Shown here: positions 44,270 through 52,442 of the stretch, piece after piece
How the letters are laid out: each line of letters begins with the position of its first letter
Numbering within the stretch: the first letter of the stretch is position 1
From: Shinella sp032095155
Lineage (GTDB): Bacteria; Pseudomonadota; Alphaproteobacteria; Rhizobiales; Rhizobiaceae
Length of the DNA: 64,000 nucleotides
Direction of reading: 5' to 3'
Assembly (NCBI RefSeq): GCF_049199905.1
Contig: NZ_JBLZPK010000046.1
Location: 1-64,000, forward strand
Notes under the pieces: model-generated
The model's database searches: none
What the model was told of the DNA's origin: nothing
Seen by the model: only the letters and a program-made list of their open reading frames with translations
Translations under genes and position numbers: made by a program

Positions 44270-46114
44270 TCATTTCGCAGCGGTTTTCGACCACCAGACC
44301 TGCGGGAAACCGAGCCCATAGTAAGGCAGCTCCTGAGGACGGCTGAGATTGTTCCAGTAGGCGATGCGCTGTGCCTTTGCATAGAACAGCGGCACGACAT
44401 AGTGATGAGCGAGCAGGACGCGGTCGAGCGCGTGGGTGGTCGCCACCAGTTCCTCGCGGTTCGGCGCGAATATGATGCGGCGGATGAGGTCGTCGATCGC
44501 CGGATCGGAAATGCCGGCATAGTTTTTCGAGCCCTGCTGGTTGGCCGAGGCCGAACCCCAATAGTCGGCCTGCTCGTTGCCCGGAACCAGCGACTGCGCC
44601 CAGATGCCGTAGATCATGTCATAATCGAAGCTGCGGGTACGGTTGGTATATTGCGAGGCATCGACAGTGCGGATGCGCGCATCGACGCCGATCTTCTTCA
44701 CGCTGTTGACGAAGGGCGTGACCGTGCGCTCGAAGGAGGGATTGGAGAGCAGGATTTCGAAGCCGAAGGGCTCACCCGTCTTCACGTTGACGAGCTTGCG
44801 GTCCTTCAGCTCGTAGCCGGCCTCCTTGAAGAGATCCAGCGCCTTGCGCAGGTTGGTGCGCACCTTCTGCGGGTCGCCGTTGACGGGATTGGTATAGGGC
44901 GTGGTGAAGACTTCTGGCGGAACCTTGTCTTTCAGCTCCTCGAGGATTTCCTTCTCGCGCCCTTCCGGCAGGCCGGAGGAGGCGAGTTCCGTGCCCCAGA
45001 AATAGCTGTCGACGCGCTGGAAGGCGTTATAGGCGAGGCTGCGGTTCAGGTCCTCGAAATCGAAGGCGTAGTTCAACGCCTCGCGCACCTTCTGATCCTT
45101 GAACTTGTCGCGGCGCAGGTTCGGCACGAAGGCCTGCATGATGCCGGTGGCGCGCAGCGGGTTCTCGATCTCCTCGCGCACCACGCGCCCGTCCTTGGCA
45201 GCCGGGAATTCGTAGGACGTCGCCCAGTGGCTCGCGCTGTTGTCCTGGTAGAATTGGACATTGCCGGTGCGGAAGGCTTCGAATTCGACGGTCCTGTCGC
45301 CGAAGAACGTGTAGATGATCGTGCCGAAATTGTTCTGGCCGACATTCACGTTGAGGTCCTTGCCCCAATAGTCGTCGCGCCGCTCGAAGCGGATGGAGGC
45401 GCCGGCCTGGAATGCGCCGATCTTGTACGGCCCAGAGCCCATCACCGGCTCCAGCGTTGTGCGGCTGATGTCGCGCTTGTTACCCTTGTCGTCCGTTCCC
45501 TCCCACCAATGTTTGGGGATGACCGGAAACTGGCCGAGAATGTTCGGCAGTTCGCGGTTGTTCTTCTCGTCGAAGCGGAAGGTGATGTCGCGCTCGCCGG
45601 TCTTTTCGGCCGAAATCACGTGGCGATAGTAGTTGGCATAAAGCGGATTGTGCTCCTTCAGCTTTTCGAAGGAGTAGACCACATCCTCCGGCGTCACCGG
45701 CTTCCCATCCGCCCATTTCGCTTCCGCGCGCAGGCGGAAGGTCGCGGACGAGAAGTCGTCGGGATAGGAGACGCCCTCGGCGAGCAGGCCGTAGGAGGCG
45801 GTGATCTCGTCCTCGGCCGATTTCAGCAGCGTATCGAAGACGAGCGAGCCGACGCCCGTCGCCGCCTCGCCCTTGGAAAGGATGAGGTTGAACGTGTCAT
45901 AGGTTCCGGTTTCGGAAAGCTTCAGCTCGCCGCCCTTCGGCGCATCGGGATTGACATAGTCGAAGCGTTCGAAGCCGTTGGGATGCTTCAGTTCGCCGAT
46001 GGTGGAGATACCGCTGCGCCAGACCGGGCTTGCGGCATCCTGAGCGGCGGCCCCCGTTGCAAGCGCGAGCGCCAAAACCGCCGTGACCAGAGTTTTCCCG
46101 AAGGCTGCCTGCAT
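44270..46114 (-). CDS. yejA: Peptide-binding protein YejA
   Basis: A 614-residue family 5 periplasmic binding protein. The signal peptide (residues 1-24, cleaved near AAAQD) is followed by the mature start WRSGISTIGELKHPNGFERFDYVNP-like segment characteristic of YejA. The C-terminus ends GLGFPQVWWSKTAAK. The ATG at 46114 follows AAGGGA and gives a clean signal peptide, whereas an ATG at 46177 would add a 21-residue lead. First gene of yejABEF; divergent from mepA. Confidence 0.94.
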   Translation of the reverse strand: MQAAFGKTLVTAVLALALATGAAAQDAASPVWRSGISTIGELKHPNGFERFDYVNPDAPKGGELKLSETGTYDTFNLILSKGEAATGVGSLVFDTLLKSAEDEITASYGLLAEGVSYPDDFSSATFRLRAEAKWADGKPVTPEDVVYSFEKLKEHNPLYANYYRHVISAEKTGERDITFRFDEKNNRELPNILGQFPVIPKHWWEGTDDKGNKRDISRTTLEPVMGSGPYKIGAFQAGASIRFERRDDYWGKDLNVNVGQNNFGTIIYTFFGDRTVEFEAFRTGNVQFYQDNSASHWATSYEFPAAKDGRVVREEIENPLRATGIMQAFVPNLRRDKFKDQKVREALNYAFDFEDLNRSLAYNAFQRVDSYFWGTELASSGLPEGREKEILEELKDKVPPEVFTTPYTNPVNGDPQKVRTNLRKALDLFKEAGYELKDRKLVNVKTGEPFGFEILLSNPSFERTVTPFVNSVKKIGVDARIRTVDASQYTNRTRSFDYDMIYGIWAQSLVPGNEQADYWGSASANQQGSKNYAGISDPAIDDLIRRIIFAPNREELVATTHALDRVLLAHHYVVPLFYAKAQRIAYWNNLSRPQELPYYGLGFPQVWWSKTAAK

Positions 46115-46240
46115 GCCAAGTCCCTTTCCGATGCGTTTGCCGAAGCATGCAGCGGAGAATAGGCAAAATCCGGGCAATTGACAGGCCTGCCATGAAAGCG
46201 GCGGTTTTTGCCGCCCCTATCGGCCAAGACGATTCATTTC

Positions 46241-46270
46241 CGCGAAAGGATGATCCTTTAACCTTTCGTG
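46241..46270. promoter_or_regulatory. Nested inverted repeat between yejA and mepA
   Basis: Perfect arms AAAGGAT/ATCCTTT (46245-46251, 46253-46259) lie inside a wider pair CGCGAAAGG/CCTTTCGTG (46241-46249, 46262-46270), 27 bases before the mepA ATG. It may be an operator or a leader hairpin. Confidence 0.35.
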
Positions 46271-46296
46271 AGCGATTGCGACTTCGAGACCTGCCA

Positions 46297-47367
46297 ATGC
46301 CCCTGCCTTCCAAGCTTACCCGCCTCATCCCATGCCTGATGGCCGCCGGCCTCGCGTTGACCGCCCTTGCCGCACCCTCCGCCGCCGAGGACCGGCCGGC
46401 TAAGGAGCTGTTCGGCGCCAAGCGCCTGCCGGCGAAGATGGCGACCAACCCCTATGGTTCCTATGCCAAGGGCTGCATCGCCGGCGCCGTGGCGATCCCG
46501 ACGGACGGTCCGGCCTGGCAGGCGATGCGCCTGTCGCGCAACCGGCGCTGGGGCCATCCGCAGATGATCGCGCTCCTGGAGCAGTTCTCGCAGGATGCAC
46601 AGAAACTCGGCTGGCCGGGCCTGCTGCTCGGCGATATCTCGCAGCCGCGCGGTGGGCCGATGCTGAACGGTCATGCCTCGCATCAGGTCGGTCTCGACGC
46701 CGATATCTGGTTCACGCCGATGCCGGATCATCGCCTGTCGGCCGAGGAGCGCGAAAAGCTGCCCTTCACCTCCATGCTCGACAAGAGCAAGTTTCTGACC
46801 GTCGATTCGCGCCGCTGGACCTCGACCCATGCCAAGCTTGTGATGAAGGCAGCGAGCTATCCTCAGGTCGATCGCGTCTTCGTCAATCCGGCGATCAAGA
46901 AGAAGCTCTGCGACACCTGGCAGGGCGACCGGTCGCTGCTCGGCAAGGTGCGGCCGATCTACGGTCATGACGAGCACTTCCACATCCGCATCAAATGCCC
47001 GGAAGGCGCGGCCGGCTGCAAGCCCCAGGCCCGCGTACCGGCCGGCGACGGCTGCGATGCATCGCTTGCCTGGTGGTTCACCAAGGAGCCCTGGTCCAAG
47101 CCGAAGCCGAAGAAGGACGACAAGCCCGTAAAGCCCTGGTATCTCACGATGGCCAACCTGCCCAAGGCCTGCAGCACCGTGCTTGCCAGCGCCTCGCCGG
47201 CCTCCGAGCAGGAAGTGACCTATCAGGGCAATGGCGGGGTCTCCTCCACCGCGCTCGCCTTTTCCGGCGGTGGCGACACGCCGGCAAACAGCATCGAATC
47301 GGTCATTGCCAACGATACGGCGCTGCCGGCCATCGTGCCGATCCCCATTCCGCGACCGTTCCAATAA
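46297..47367 (+). CDS. mepA: Penicillin-insensitive murein endopeptidase
   Basis: A 356-residue M74 (LAS-type) peptidase that cuts D-Ala-meso-diaminopimelate cross-links in the periplasm. The signal peptide ends near APSAAED. Zinc motif SHQVGLDAD lies near residue 128 and HDEHFHIRI near residue 230. The region after about residue 285 is a low-complexity tail. The ATG at 46297 gives the best signal peptide; upstream starts begin in the promoter region. Confidence 0.92.
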   Translation: MPLPSKLTRLIPCLMAAGLALTALAAPSAAEDRPAKELFGAKRLPAKMATNPYGSYAKGCIAGAVAIPTDGPAWQAMRLSRNRRWGHPQMIALLEQFSQDAQKLGWPGLLLGDISQPRGGPMLNGHASHQVGLDADIWFTPMPDHRLSAEEREKLPFTSMLDKSKFLTVDSRRWTSTHAKLVMKAASYPQVDRVFVNPAIKKKLCDTWQGDRSLLGKVRPIYGHDEHFHIRIKCPEGAAGCKPQARVPAGDGCDASLAWWFTKEPWSKPKPKKDDKPVKPWYLTMANLPKACSTVLASASPASEQEVTYQGNGGVSSTALAFSGGGDTPANSIESVIANDTALPAIVPIPIPRPFQ

Positions 47368-47377
47368 GCGGCTGCCT

Positions 47378-47410
47378 GGCGGCGGGGCTTTTCAAGGTCC
47401 CGCCGCCTTT
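47378..47410 (+). terminator. Probable terminator after mepA
   Basis: Nine-base arms GGCGGCGGG (47378-47386) and CCCGCCGCC (47399-47407) are followed by only three T, so termination may be partial. Confidence 0.5.
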
Positions 47411-47464
47411 GTATAAGGCAATCAAATCGATTTAAATTTCCCCGTCGAACCCACGAGGAACGCC

Positions 47465-47845
47465 ATGTCCCGCCGCAAATGCATCGCTCTCATCGCGCAT
47501 GACGAGAAGAAGGACGACATGGCGGATTTCGCGCGGCGCAATGAGAACGTGCTGGCGCAGGCGAAGATCGTAGCGACCGGCACCACCGGCGGCCGCGTGC
47601 TGGAAGCCTGCCCCGGCCTCGACGTCACGCGTCTTAAGAGCGGCCCGCTCGGCGGCGACCAGCAGATCGGCGCGCTGATCGCGACCGGCGAGGTGGACGT
47701 GCTGATCTTCTTCGTCGATCCGCTCACCCCCATGCCGCACGATGTCGACGTCAAGGCGCTGATGCGGCTTGCCATCGTCTATGACATTCCGATGGCGCTG
47801 AACCGCGCCACCGCCGAACACCTGCTCGACTTCGCTGCCGATTGA
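47465..47845 (+). CDS. mgsA: Methylglyoxal synthase
   Basis: A 126-residue enzyme turning dihydroxyacetone phosphate into methylglyoxal and phosphate. ATGTTGG at 38-43 binds phosphate; Asp65 in PLGGDQQIG corresponds to the catalytic base, and Asp85 and His92 in VDPLTPMPHD complete the site. It drains the lower glycolytic pool when phosphate runs short. It sits 63 bases before glk on the same strand, pairing glucose entry with the overflow route. Confidence 0.95.
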   Translation: MSRRKCIALIAHDEKKDDMADFARRNENVLAQAKIVATGTTGGRVLEACPGLDVTRLKSGPLGGDQQIGALIATGEVDVLIFFVDPLTPMPHDVDVKALMRLAIVYDIPMALNRATAEHLLDFAAD

Positions 47846-47908
47846 CGGCACTGTTGAGCCCGGATAGCGATAAGCCAAAATTACGACGCGAAAGAACGGG
47901 ATAGCTTG

Positions 47909-48934
47909 ATGGCAAGGCCAGGCGACAACGACACCAACCTCCCCTTCCCCATTCTCGTCGGCGATATCGGCGGCACCAATGCGCGCTTCGCGCTGCTGCT
48001 GGATGCCTTTGCCGAGCCCAAGCCGTTCCCGATCGTCCAGACCGCCGATTTCACCAATATCGACGACGCCCTGCAAAAGTGCATCCTCGACACGAGTTCG
48101 GTGCAGCCGCGCTCGGCGATCCTGGCGCTCGCCGGCCCGATCCAGGGCGACGAGGTGCCGCTGACCAATTGCCCCTGGGTGGTGCGCCCGCGCGACATGA
48201 TCGCCAATCTCGGCTTCGAGGACGTGCTGCTCGTCAACGATTTCGAGGCGCAGGCGCTCGCCGTCGCCTCGCTTGGCGAAACCGACCGGGAAAAGATCGG
48301 CCCCGGCATCGAGCGCAACGCCGCTTCGCGCACCGTGCTCGGCCCCGGCACCGGGCTCGGCGTCGCCGGCCTCGTCTATGCCCGCCACAGCTGGATCCCG
48401 GTTCCCGGTGAAGGCGGCCATGTCGATGTCGGCCCGCGCAGCGAGCGCGACTACCGGATCTGGCCGTTCCTGGAACCGATCGAGGGCCGCATCTCCGCCG
48501 AGCAGCTTTTGTGCGGGCGAGGCATCATGAATATCTACCGCGCCATCTGCGCGGCCGACGGGGTGGATGCGACACTCGCCAAACCCTCCGACGTGACGGC
48601 CAAGGCGCTGGCGCAGGAAGACCGCGCGGCAGTCGAGACCGTCTCGCTGTTTTCGACCTATCTCGGCCGCGTGGCGGGCGACATGGCGATGATCTTCATG
48701 GCCAAGGGCGGCGTGTTCCTGGCCGGCGGCATCTCGCAGAAGATCCTGCCGGCGCTGCGCGGACCGGAGTTTCGCGCGGCTTTCGAGGATAAGGCGCCGC
48801 ACAGCGCGCTGCTCAAATCCATCCCGACCTATGTCGTCACCCATCCGGTCGCAGCGCTTGCCGGCCTTGCCGCCTTTGCGCGCATGCCGGACCGTTTCGG
48901 TGTTGCAACCGAGGGACGCCACTGGAAAAGGTGA
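47909..48934 (+). CDS. glk: Glucokinase
   Basis: A 341-residue ATP-dependent glucokinase of the bacterial Glk family (not ROK). Phosphate-binding VGDIGGTNARFALL is near residue 17; NDFEAQA near residue 110 holds the catalytic Asp; GPGTGLGVAGLVY is the second phosphate loop. The start is ATG 47909, one codon after a TTG. It probably shares a transcript with mgsA. Confidence 0.95.
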   Translation: MARPGDNDTNLPFPILVGDIGGTNARFALLLDAFAEPKPFPIVQTADFTNIDDALQKCILDTSSVQPRSAILALAGPIQGDEVPLTNCPWVVRPRDMIANLGFEDVLLVNDFEAQALAVASLGETDREKIGPGIERNAASRTVLGPGTGLGVAGLVYARHSWIPVPGEGGHVDVGPRSERDYRIWPFLEPIEGRISAEQLLCGRGIMNIYRAICAADGVDATLAKPSDVTAKALAQEDRAAVETVSLFSTYLGRVAGDMAMIFMAKGGVFLAGGISQKILPALRGPEFRAAFEDKAPHSALLKSIPTYVVTHPVAALAGLAAFARMPDRFGVATEGRHWKR

Positions 48935-49054
48935 CGTCTTCGGCAGCGCTTGACGCCGCCTCGGACTCGCCAAAGGCCGACCGACACCCTATAGAGCGGC
49001 CAAAGCGTCGGTTTTGGCCGGCCGCCCGTGAGATCGTGCAGGAAAGTCAGTCTA

Positions 49055-50842
49055 TTGGCCGATAAGAGTCGTCCCGAGCGCCCCCACGTCAGCTCCGACA
49101 CCGTCACCACCGTGCTGAAGCGCGTCATCGCCGAGAACGGCCGTGACCACCTCAAGGGCTACGGTCTCGCCGTGCTCAGCCTCGCCGTCGTCGCCGCCAC
49201 CACGGCCTTCACCGCCTGGATCATGGAATCCGTCGTCAACGAGGCCTTCGCCAACAAGCGCGCCGACCTCGTCATCCTGATCTGCGGCTCGATCTTCGTC
49301 GCCTTCGTGCTGCGCGGCTTCGCGACCTATTTCCAGGCCGTCATCCTCTCGAAGATCGGCAACAACATCGTGGCGCGCTACCAGCGCCGCATTTATTCGC
49401 ACCTGATGGCGCTCAGCGTCGGCTTCTTCTCGGAATCGCGCTCGGCCTATCTCGCCGCCCAGATCAGCCAGAACGTCACGGGCATCCGCGACGTGCTCAA
49501 CATGACGGTGACGTCGGTCGCGCGCGATTTCCTGACCCTCGTCGCCCTCATCGGCGTGATGTTGTCGAAGGACTGGATCCTGACGCTGATCGTGTTCTTC
49601 GTCGCCCCGCCGCTGCTCATCGGCCTGCGTTACGTTTCCAAGCGGCTGCGTAGCGCCACGCGCGAATCCGTCGTGCTGAACAGCCACGTGCTCGGGGCCA
49701 TGCAGGAGACGGTGCAGGGCATCACCATCGTCAAGGCTTTCACCATGGAAGCCCAGCTGAAGGACAAGGTCGAAGGCATCATCGCACGGGCGGAAAACCG
49801 CTCGAACCGCATTGCCCGCCTTTCCGAACGTACCGCGCCGATGACGGAAGCCTTCGCCGGTTTCGCCATTTCGGGCGTACTCGGCTACGCCGCCTATCGC
49901 TCGATCTATGGCGGCATCCTGCCGGGCGCCTTCTTCTCCTTCGTCACCGCACTTTTGATGGCCTATGAGCCGGCCAAGCGCCTCGCCCGCCTGCAGGTCT
50001 CGCTGGAGCGCGCGGTCGTCAATGCCCGCATGATCTATGAAATCCTCGACCTCAAGCCGCGCCAGGCCGACCGCGCGGACGCCAAGGCGCTGGCGGTTAC
50101 CGATGCCACCATCACCTTCAAGGACGTGCGTTTCGGCTATTCGGAAAACGAGACGATCCTCAAGGGCCTGAACTTCACCGCCGAGGGCGGGAAGACGACA
50201 GCGCTCGTCGGCCCCTCGGGTGCCGGCAAATCCACCGTCATCAGCCTCATTCCTCGCTTCTACGACCCGGCGGAGGGCGAGATCCTGATCGACGGGCAGG
50301 ACATCGCCCATGTGACCAAGCAGTCGCTGCGCAACGCCATCGCCTATGTCTCGCAGCAGCCCTATCTGTTCGAAGGCACCATCCGCGACAATATCCGCTA
50401 CGGCCGCCCGGACGCGACGGATGTCGATATCGAGGAAGCCGCGCGCCACGCCTATGCGCATGATTTCATCCTCGCCCAGCCGCTCGGTTACGAGACGCCG
50501 GTCGGTGAAAACGGCGTGACGCTGTCCGGCGGCCAGCGCCAGCGACTGTCGATCGCGCGCGCTCTTGTTCGCAATGCGCCGATCCTGCTGCTCGACGAGG
50601 CGACTTCCGCGCTCGACACGGAATCGGAACAGGCCGTGCAGAAGGCGCTGGACGAGGCGATGAGCGGGCGCACCGTCGTCGTCATCGCGCACCGCCTGTC
50701 GACCGTGGTGCGCGCCGACAAGATCATCGTGATGCAGGATGGCGCGGTCGTCGAGGAGGGCTCGCACACGGCGCTTGCGAGCCGGGAAAACGGCCTTTAC
50801 GCTCGCCTCAACAGCCTGCAGGCTCCGGCCGGCAACAAGTAA
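49055..50842 (+). CDS. MsbA-type ABC exporter (half transporter)
   Basis: A 595-residue homodimeric exporter: a six-helix membrane domain (about residues 20-315) followed by an ATPase with Walker A GPSGAGKST, signature LSGGQRQRLSI and Walker B ILLLDEATSALD, all intact. It resembles MsbA-type lipid or multidrug flippases. The start is set at TTG 49055 because AGGAAAG precedes it; a GTG at 49028 would add nine residues. A short hairpin (48998-49019) lies just upstream. The gene before dapB carries this exporter in a simple same-strand run. Substrate unknown. Confidence 0.85.
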   Translation: MADKSRPERPHVSSDTVTTVLKRVIAENGRDHLKGYGLAVLSLAVVAATTAFTAWIMESVVNEAFANKRADLVILICGSIFVAFVLRGFATYFQAVILSKIGNNIVARYQRRIYSHLMALSVGFFSESRSAYLAAQISQNVTGIRDVLNMTVTSVARDFLTLVALIGVMLSKDWILTLIVFFVAPPLLIGLRYVSKRLRSATRESVVLNSHVLGAMQETVQGITIVKAFTMEAQLKDKVEGIIARAENRSNRIARLSERTAPMTEAFAGFAISGVLGYAAYRSIYGGILPGAFFSFVTALLMAYEPAKRLARLQVSLERAVVNARMIYEILDLKPRQADRADAKALAVTDATITFKDVRFGYSENETILKGLNFTAEGGKTTALVGPSGAGKSTVISLIPRFYDPAEGEILIDGQDIAHVTKQSLRNAIAYVSQQPYLFEGTIRDNIRYGRPDATDVDIEEAARHAYAHDFILAQPLGYETPVGENGVTLSGGQRQRLSIARALVRNAPILLLDEATSALDTESEQAVQKALDEAMSGRTVVVIAHRLSTVVRADKIIVMQDGAVVEEGSHTALASRENGLYARLNSLQAPAGNK

Positions 50843-50855
50843 ACAGGGACAAGAC

Positions 50856-51674
50856 ATGAGCGGCACCGCAATGAAGCTGGTCGTCGTCGGCGCTGCCGGC
50901 CGCATGGGCCAGACGCTGATCCGCACCATCCATGCCATCGAGGGCGCAGAAGTGTTCGCCGCCGTCGAGCGTGAGGGATCGCCCTTCATCGGCCGCGACG
51001 CGGGGGAACTTGCCGGCCTCGGCCCGATCGGCGTTGCCATCACCGACAAGCCGCTCGAAGCCTTCGTCGCCGCCGAAGGCGTGCTCGATTTCACGGCTCC
51101 GGCCGCGACCGTCGATTTCGCGGGGCTGGCCGCACAGGCCCGCATCGTGCATGTCATCGGCACCACCGGTTGCTCGGTTGAGGACGACGAGAAGATCAAG
51201 GCGGCCGCCCGCCATGCCCGCGTGGTCAAATCAGGCAATATGAGCCTCGGCGTGAACCTGCTCGGCGTGCTCACCGAGACAGCCGCCCGCGCGCTCGGCC
51301 CCGCCGACTGGGATATCGAGGTGCTGGAAATGCACCACAGGCACAAGGTGGACGCGCCCTCTGGCACGGCGCTCCTGCTCGGCCAGGCCGCCGCCAAAGG
51401 GCGCGGCATTTCGCTGGCCGACAATTCCGTGCGGGTGCGTGACGGCCATACCGGCGCGCGTCCCGCGGGCACGATCGGCTTCGCCACGCTGCGCGGCGGT
51501 TCGGTCATCGGCGAACATTCCGTCGTGATCGCCGGCGAAGGCGAGCTGGTGACGCTGTCGCACAGCGCGACCGACCGCTCGATTTTTGCGCGCGGCGCGG
51601 TGCAGGCAGCGCTCTGGGCGCGCGACAAAAAACCCGGCCTCTATTCCATGCTCGACGTGCTCGGGCTCAACTGA
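50856..51674 (+). CDS. dapB: 4-hydroxy-tetrahydrodipicolinate reductase
   Basis: A 272-residue enzyme of lysine and diaminopimelate synthesis. NAD(P) loop VVVGAAGRMGQTL at about residues 8-20; the substrate motif EMHHRHKVDAPSGTA near residue 155 carries the catalytic His and Lys. The ATG at 50856 follows ACAGGGAC and is 13 bases after the exporter stop. A long palindromic repeat separates it from gpmA. Confidence 0.96.
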   Translation: MSGTAMKLVVVGAAGRMGQTLIRTIHAIEGAEVFAAVEREGSPFIGRDAGELAGLGPIGVAITDKPLEAFVAAEGVLDFTAPAATVDFAGLAAQARIVHVIGTTGCSVEDDEKIKAAARHARVVKSGNMSLGVNLLGVLTETAARALGPADWDIEVLEMHHRHKVDAPSGTALLLGQAAAKGRGISLADNSVRVRDGHTGARPAGTIGFATLRGGSVIGEHSVVIAGEGELVTLSHSATDRSIFARGAVQAALWARDKKPGLYSMLDVLGLN

Positions 51675-51690
51675 AATTTTTGTTCACAGC

Positions 51691-51735
51691 GCATCGTTTA
51701 ATCCGAAAACCGGTACCCACTTTTCGGAACGATGC
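51691..51735. repeat. Rhizobial palindromic intergenic repeat, copy 3
   Basis: Outer arms GCATCGTT/AACGATGC (51691-51698, 51728-51735) and inner arms CCGAAAA/TTTTCGG (51703-51709, 51721-51727) flank an 11-base loop. The core AAAACCGGTACCCACTTTT is the same family as copies 1 and 2 but in the opposite orientation. It ends 18 bases before the gpmA start, so it may also affect gpmA expression. Confidence 0.85.
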
Positions 51736-51753
51736 TAACCGGAGAAAAACCCT

Positions 51754-52389
51754 ATGAGCGGAACCCTCGTCCTCGTTCGCCACGGCCAGAGCGAATGGAA
51801 CCTGAAAAACCTCTTCACCGGCTGGCGCGATCCCGACCTGACCGAACTCGGCGTCGAGGAAGCCAAGACCGGCGGCAAGGCGATCGCCGAAACGGGCATC
51901 AAGTTCGATATCGCCTTCACCTCGGACCTCTCCCGCGCCCAGAAAACGCTGAAGATCATCCTTGACGAGATCGGCCAGCAGGGTCTGGAAACGATCCGCG
52001 ACCAGGCGCTCAACGAGCGCGACTATGGCGATCTCTCCGGCCTCAACAAGGACGACGCCCGTGCCAAGTGGGGCGAGGAACAGGTCCATATCTGGCGCCG
52101 TTCCTACGACATCCCGCCGCCGGGCGGCGAGAGCCTGCGCGACACCGGCGCCCGCGTCTGGCCCTATTACCTCACGGAAATCCTGCCCCGCGTGCTGCGC
52201 GGCGAAAAGGTTCTGGTCGCCGCGCACGGCAACTCGCTGCGCTCGCTGGTCATGGTACTCGACAAGCTGACCAAGGACGAGATCCTGAAGCTCAACCTCG
52301 CGACCGGCGTTCCCATGGTTTACACGCTGAACGCTGATTCGACCGTAAAGACCAAGGACGTTCTCGGCGACATGTCTGGCGCGCACTGA
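51754..52389 (+). CDS. gpmA: 2,3-bisphosphoglycerate-dependent phosphoglycerate mutase
   Basis: A 211-residue mutase interconverting 3- and 2-phosphoglycerate. LVRHGQSEWN contains the phosphohistidine His10; RDYGDLSGLNK holds the catalytic acid, and AAHGNSLRSLV the second His. It is shorter than the roughly 250-residue E. coli enzyme, as is usual for alphaproteobacteria. The start follows CCGGAGAAAAACCCT. Ends at a bidirectional terminator. Confidence 0.95.
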   Translation: MSGTLVLVRHGQSEWNLKNLFTGWRDPDLTELGVEEAKTGGKAIAETGIKFDIAFTSDLSRAQKTLKIILDEIGQQGLETIRDQALNERDYGDLSGLNKDDARAKWGEEQVHIWRRSYDIPPPGGESLRDTGARVWPYYLTEILPRVLRGEKVLVAAHGNSLRSLVMVLDKLTKDEILKLNLATGVPMVYTLNADSTVKTKDVLGDMSGAH

Positions 52390-52408
52390 GCTTTCTCGGC
52401 AGAACAAG

Positions 52409-52440
52409 CAAAAGGCCGGCATCTCTGCCGGCCTTTTTCG
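52409..52440. terminator. Bidirectional terminator between gpmA and Ada-like gene
   Basis: Arms AAAGGCCGGC (52411-52420) and GCCGGCCTTT (52427-52436) enclose ATCTCT, with A-rich sequence on the left and a T run on the right, so it can serve both convergent genes. Confidence 0.9.
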
Positions 52441-52442
52441 TT

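Noticed and set aside
49052..51628. Open frame of 858 codons on the minus strand
   Set aside because: It is antisense to the MsbA-type exporter and dapB, both with intact motifs. The predicted protein is low-complexity.
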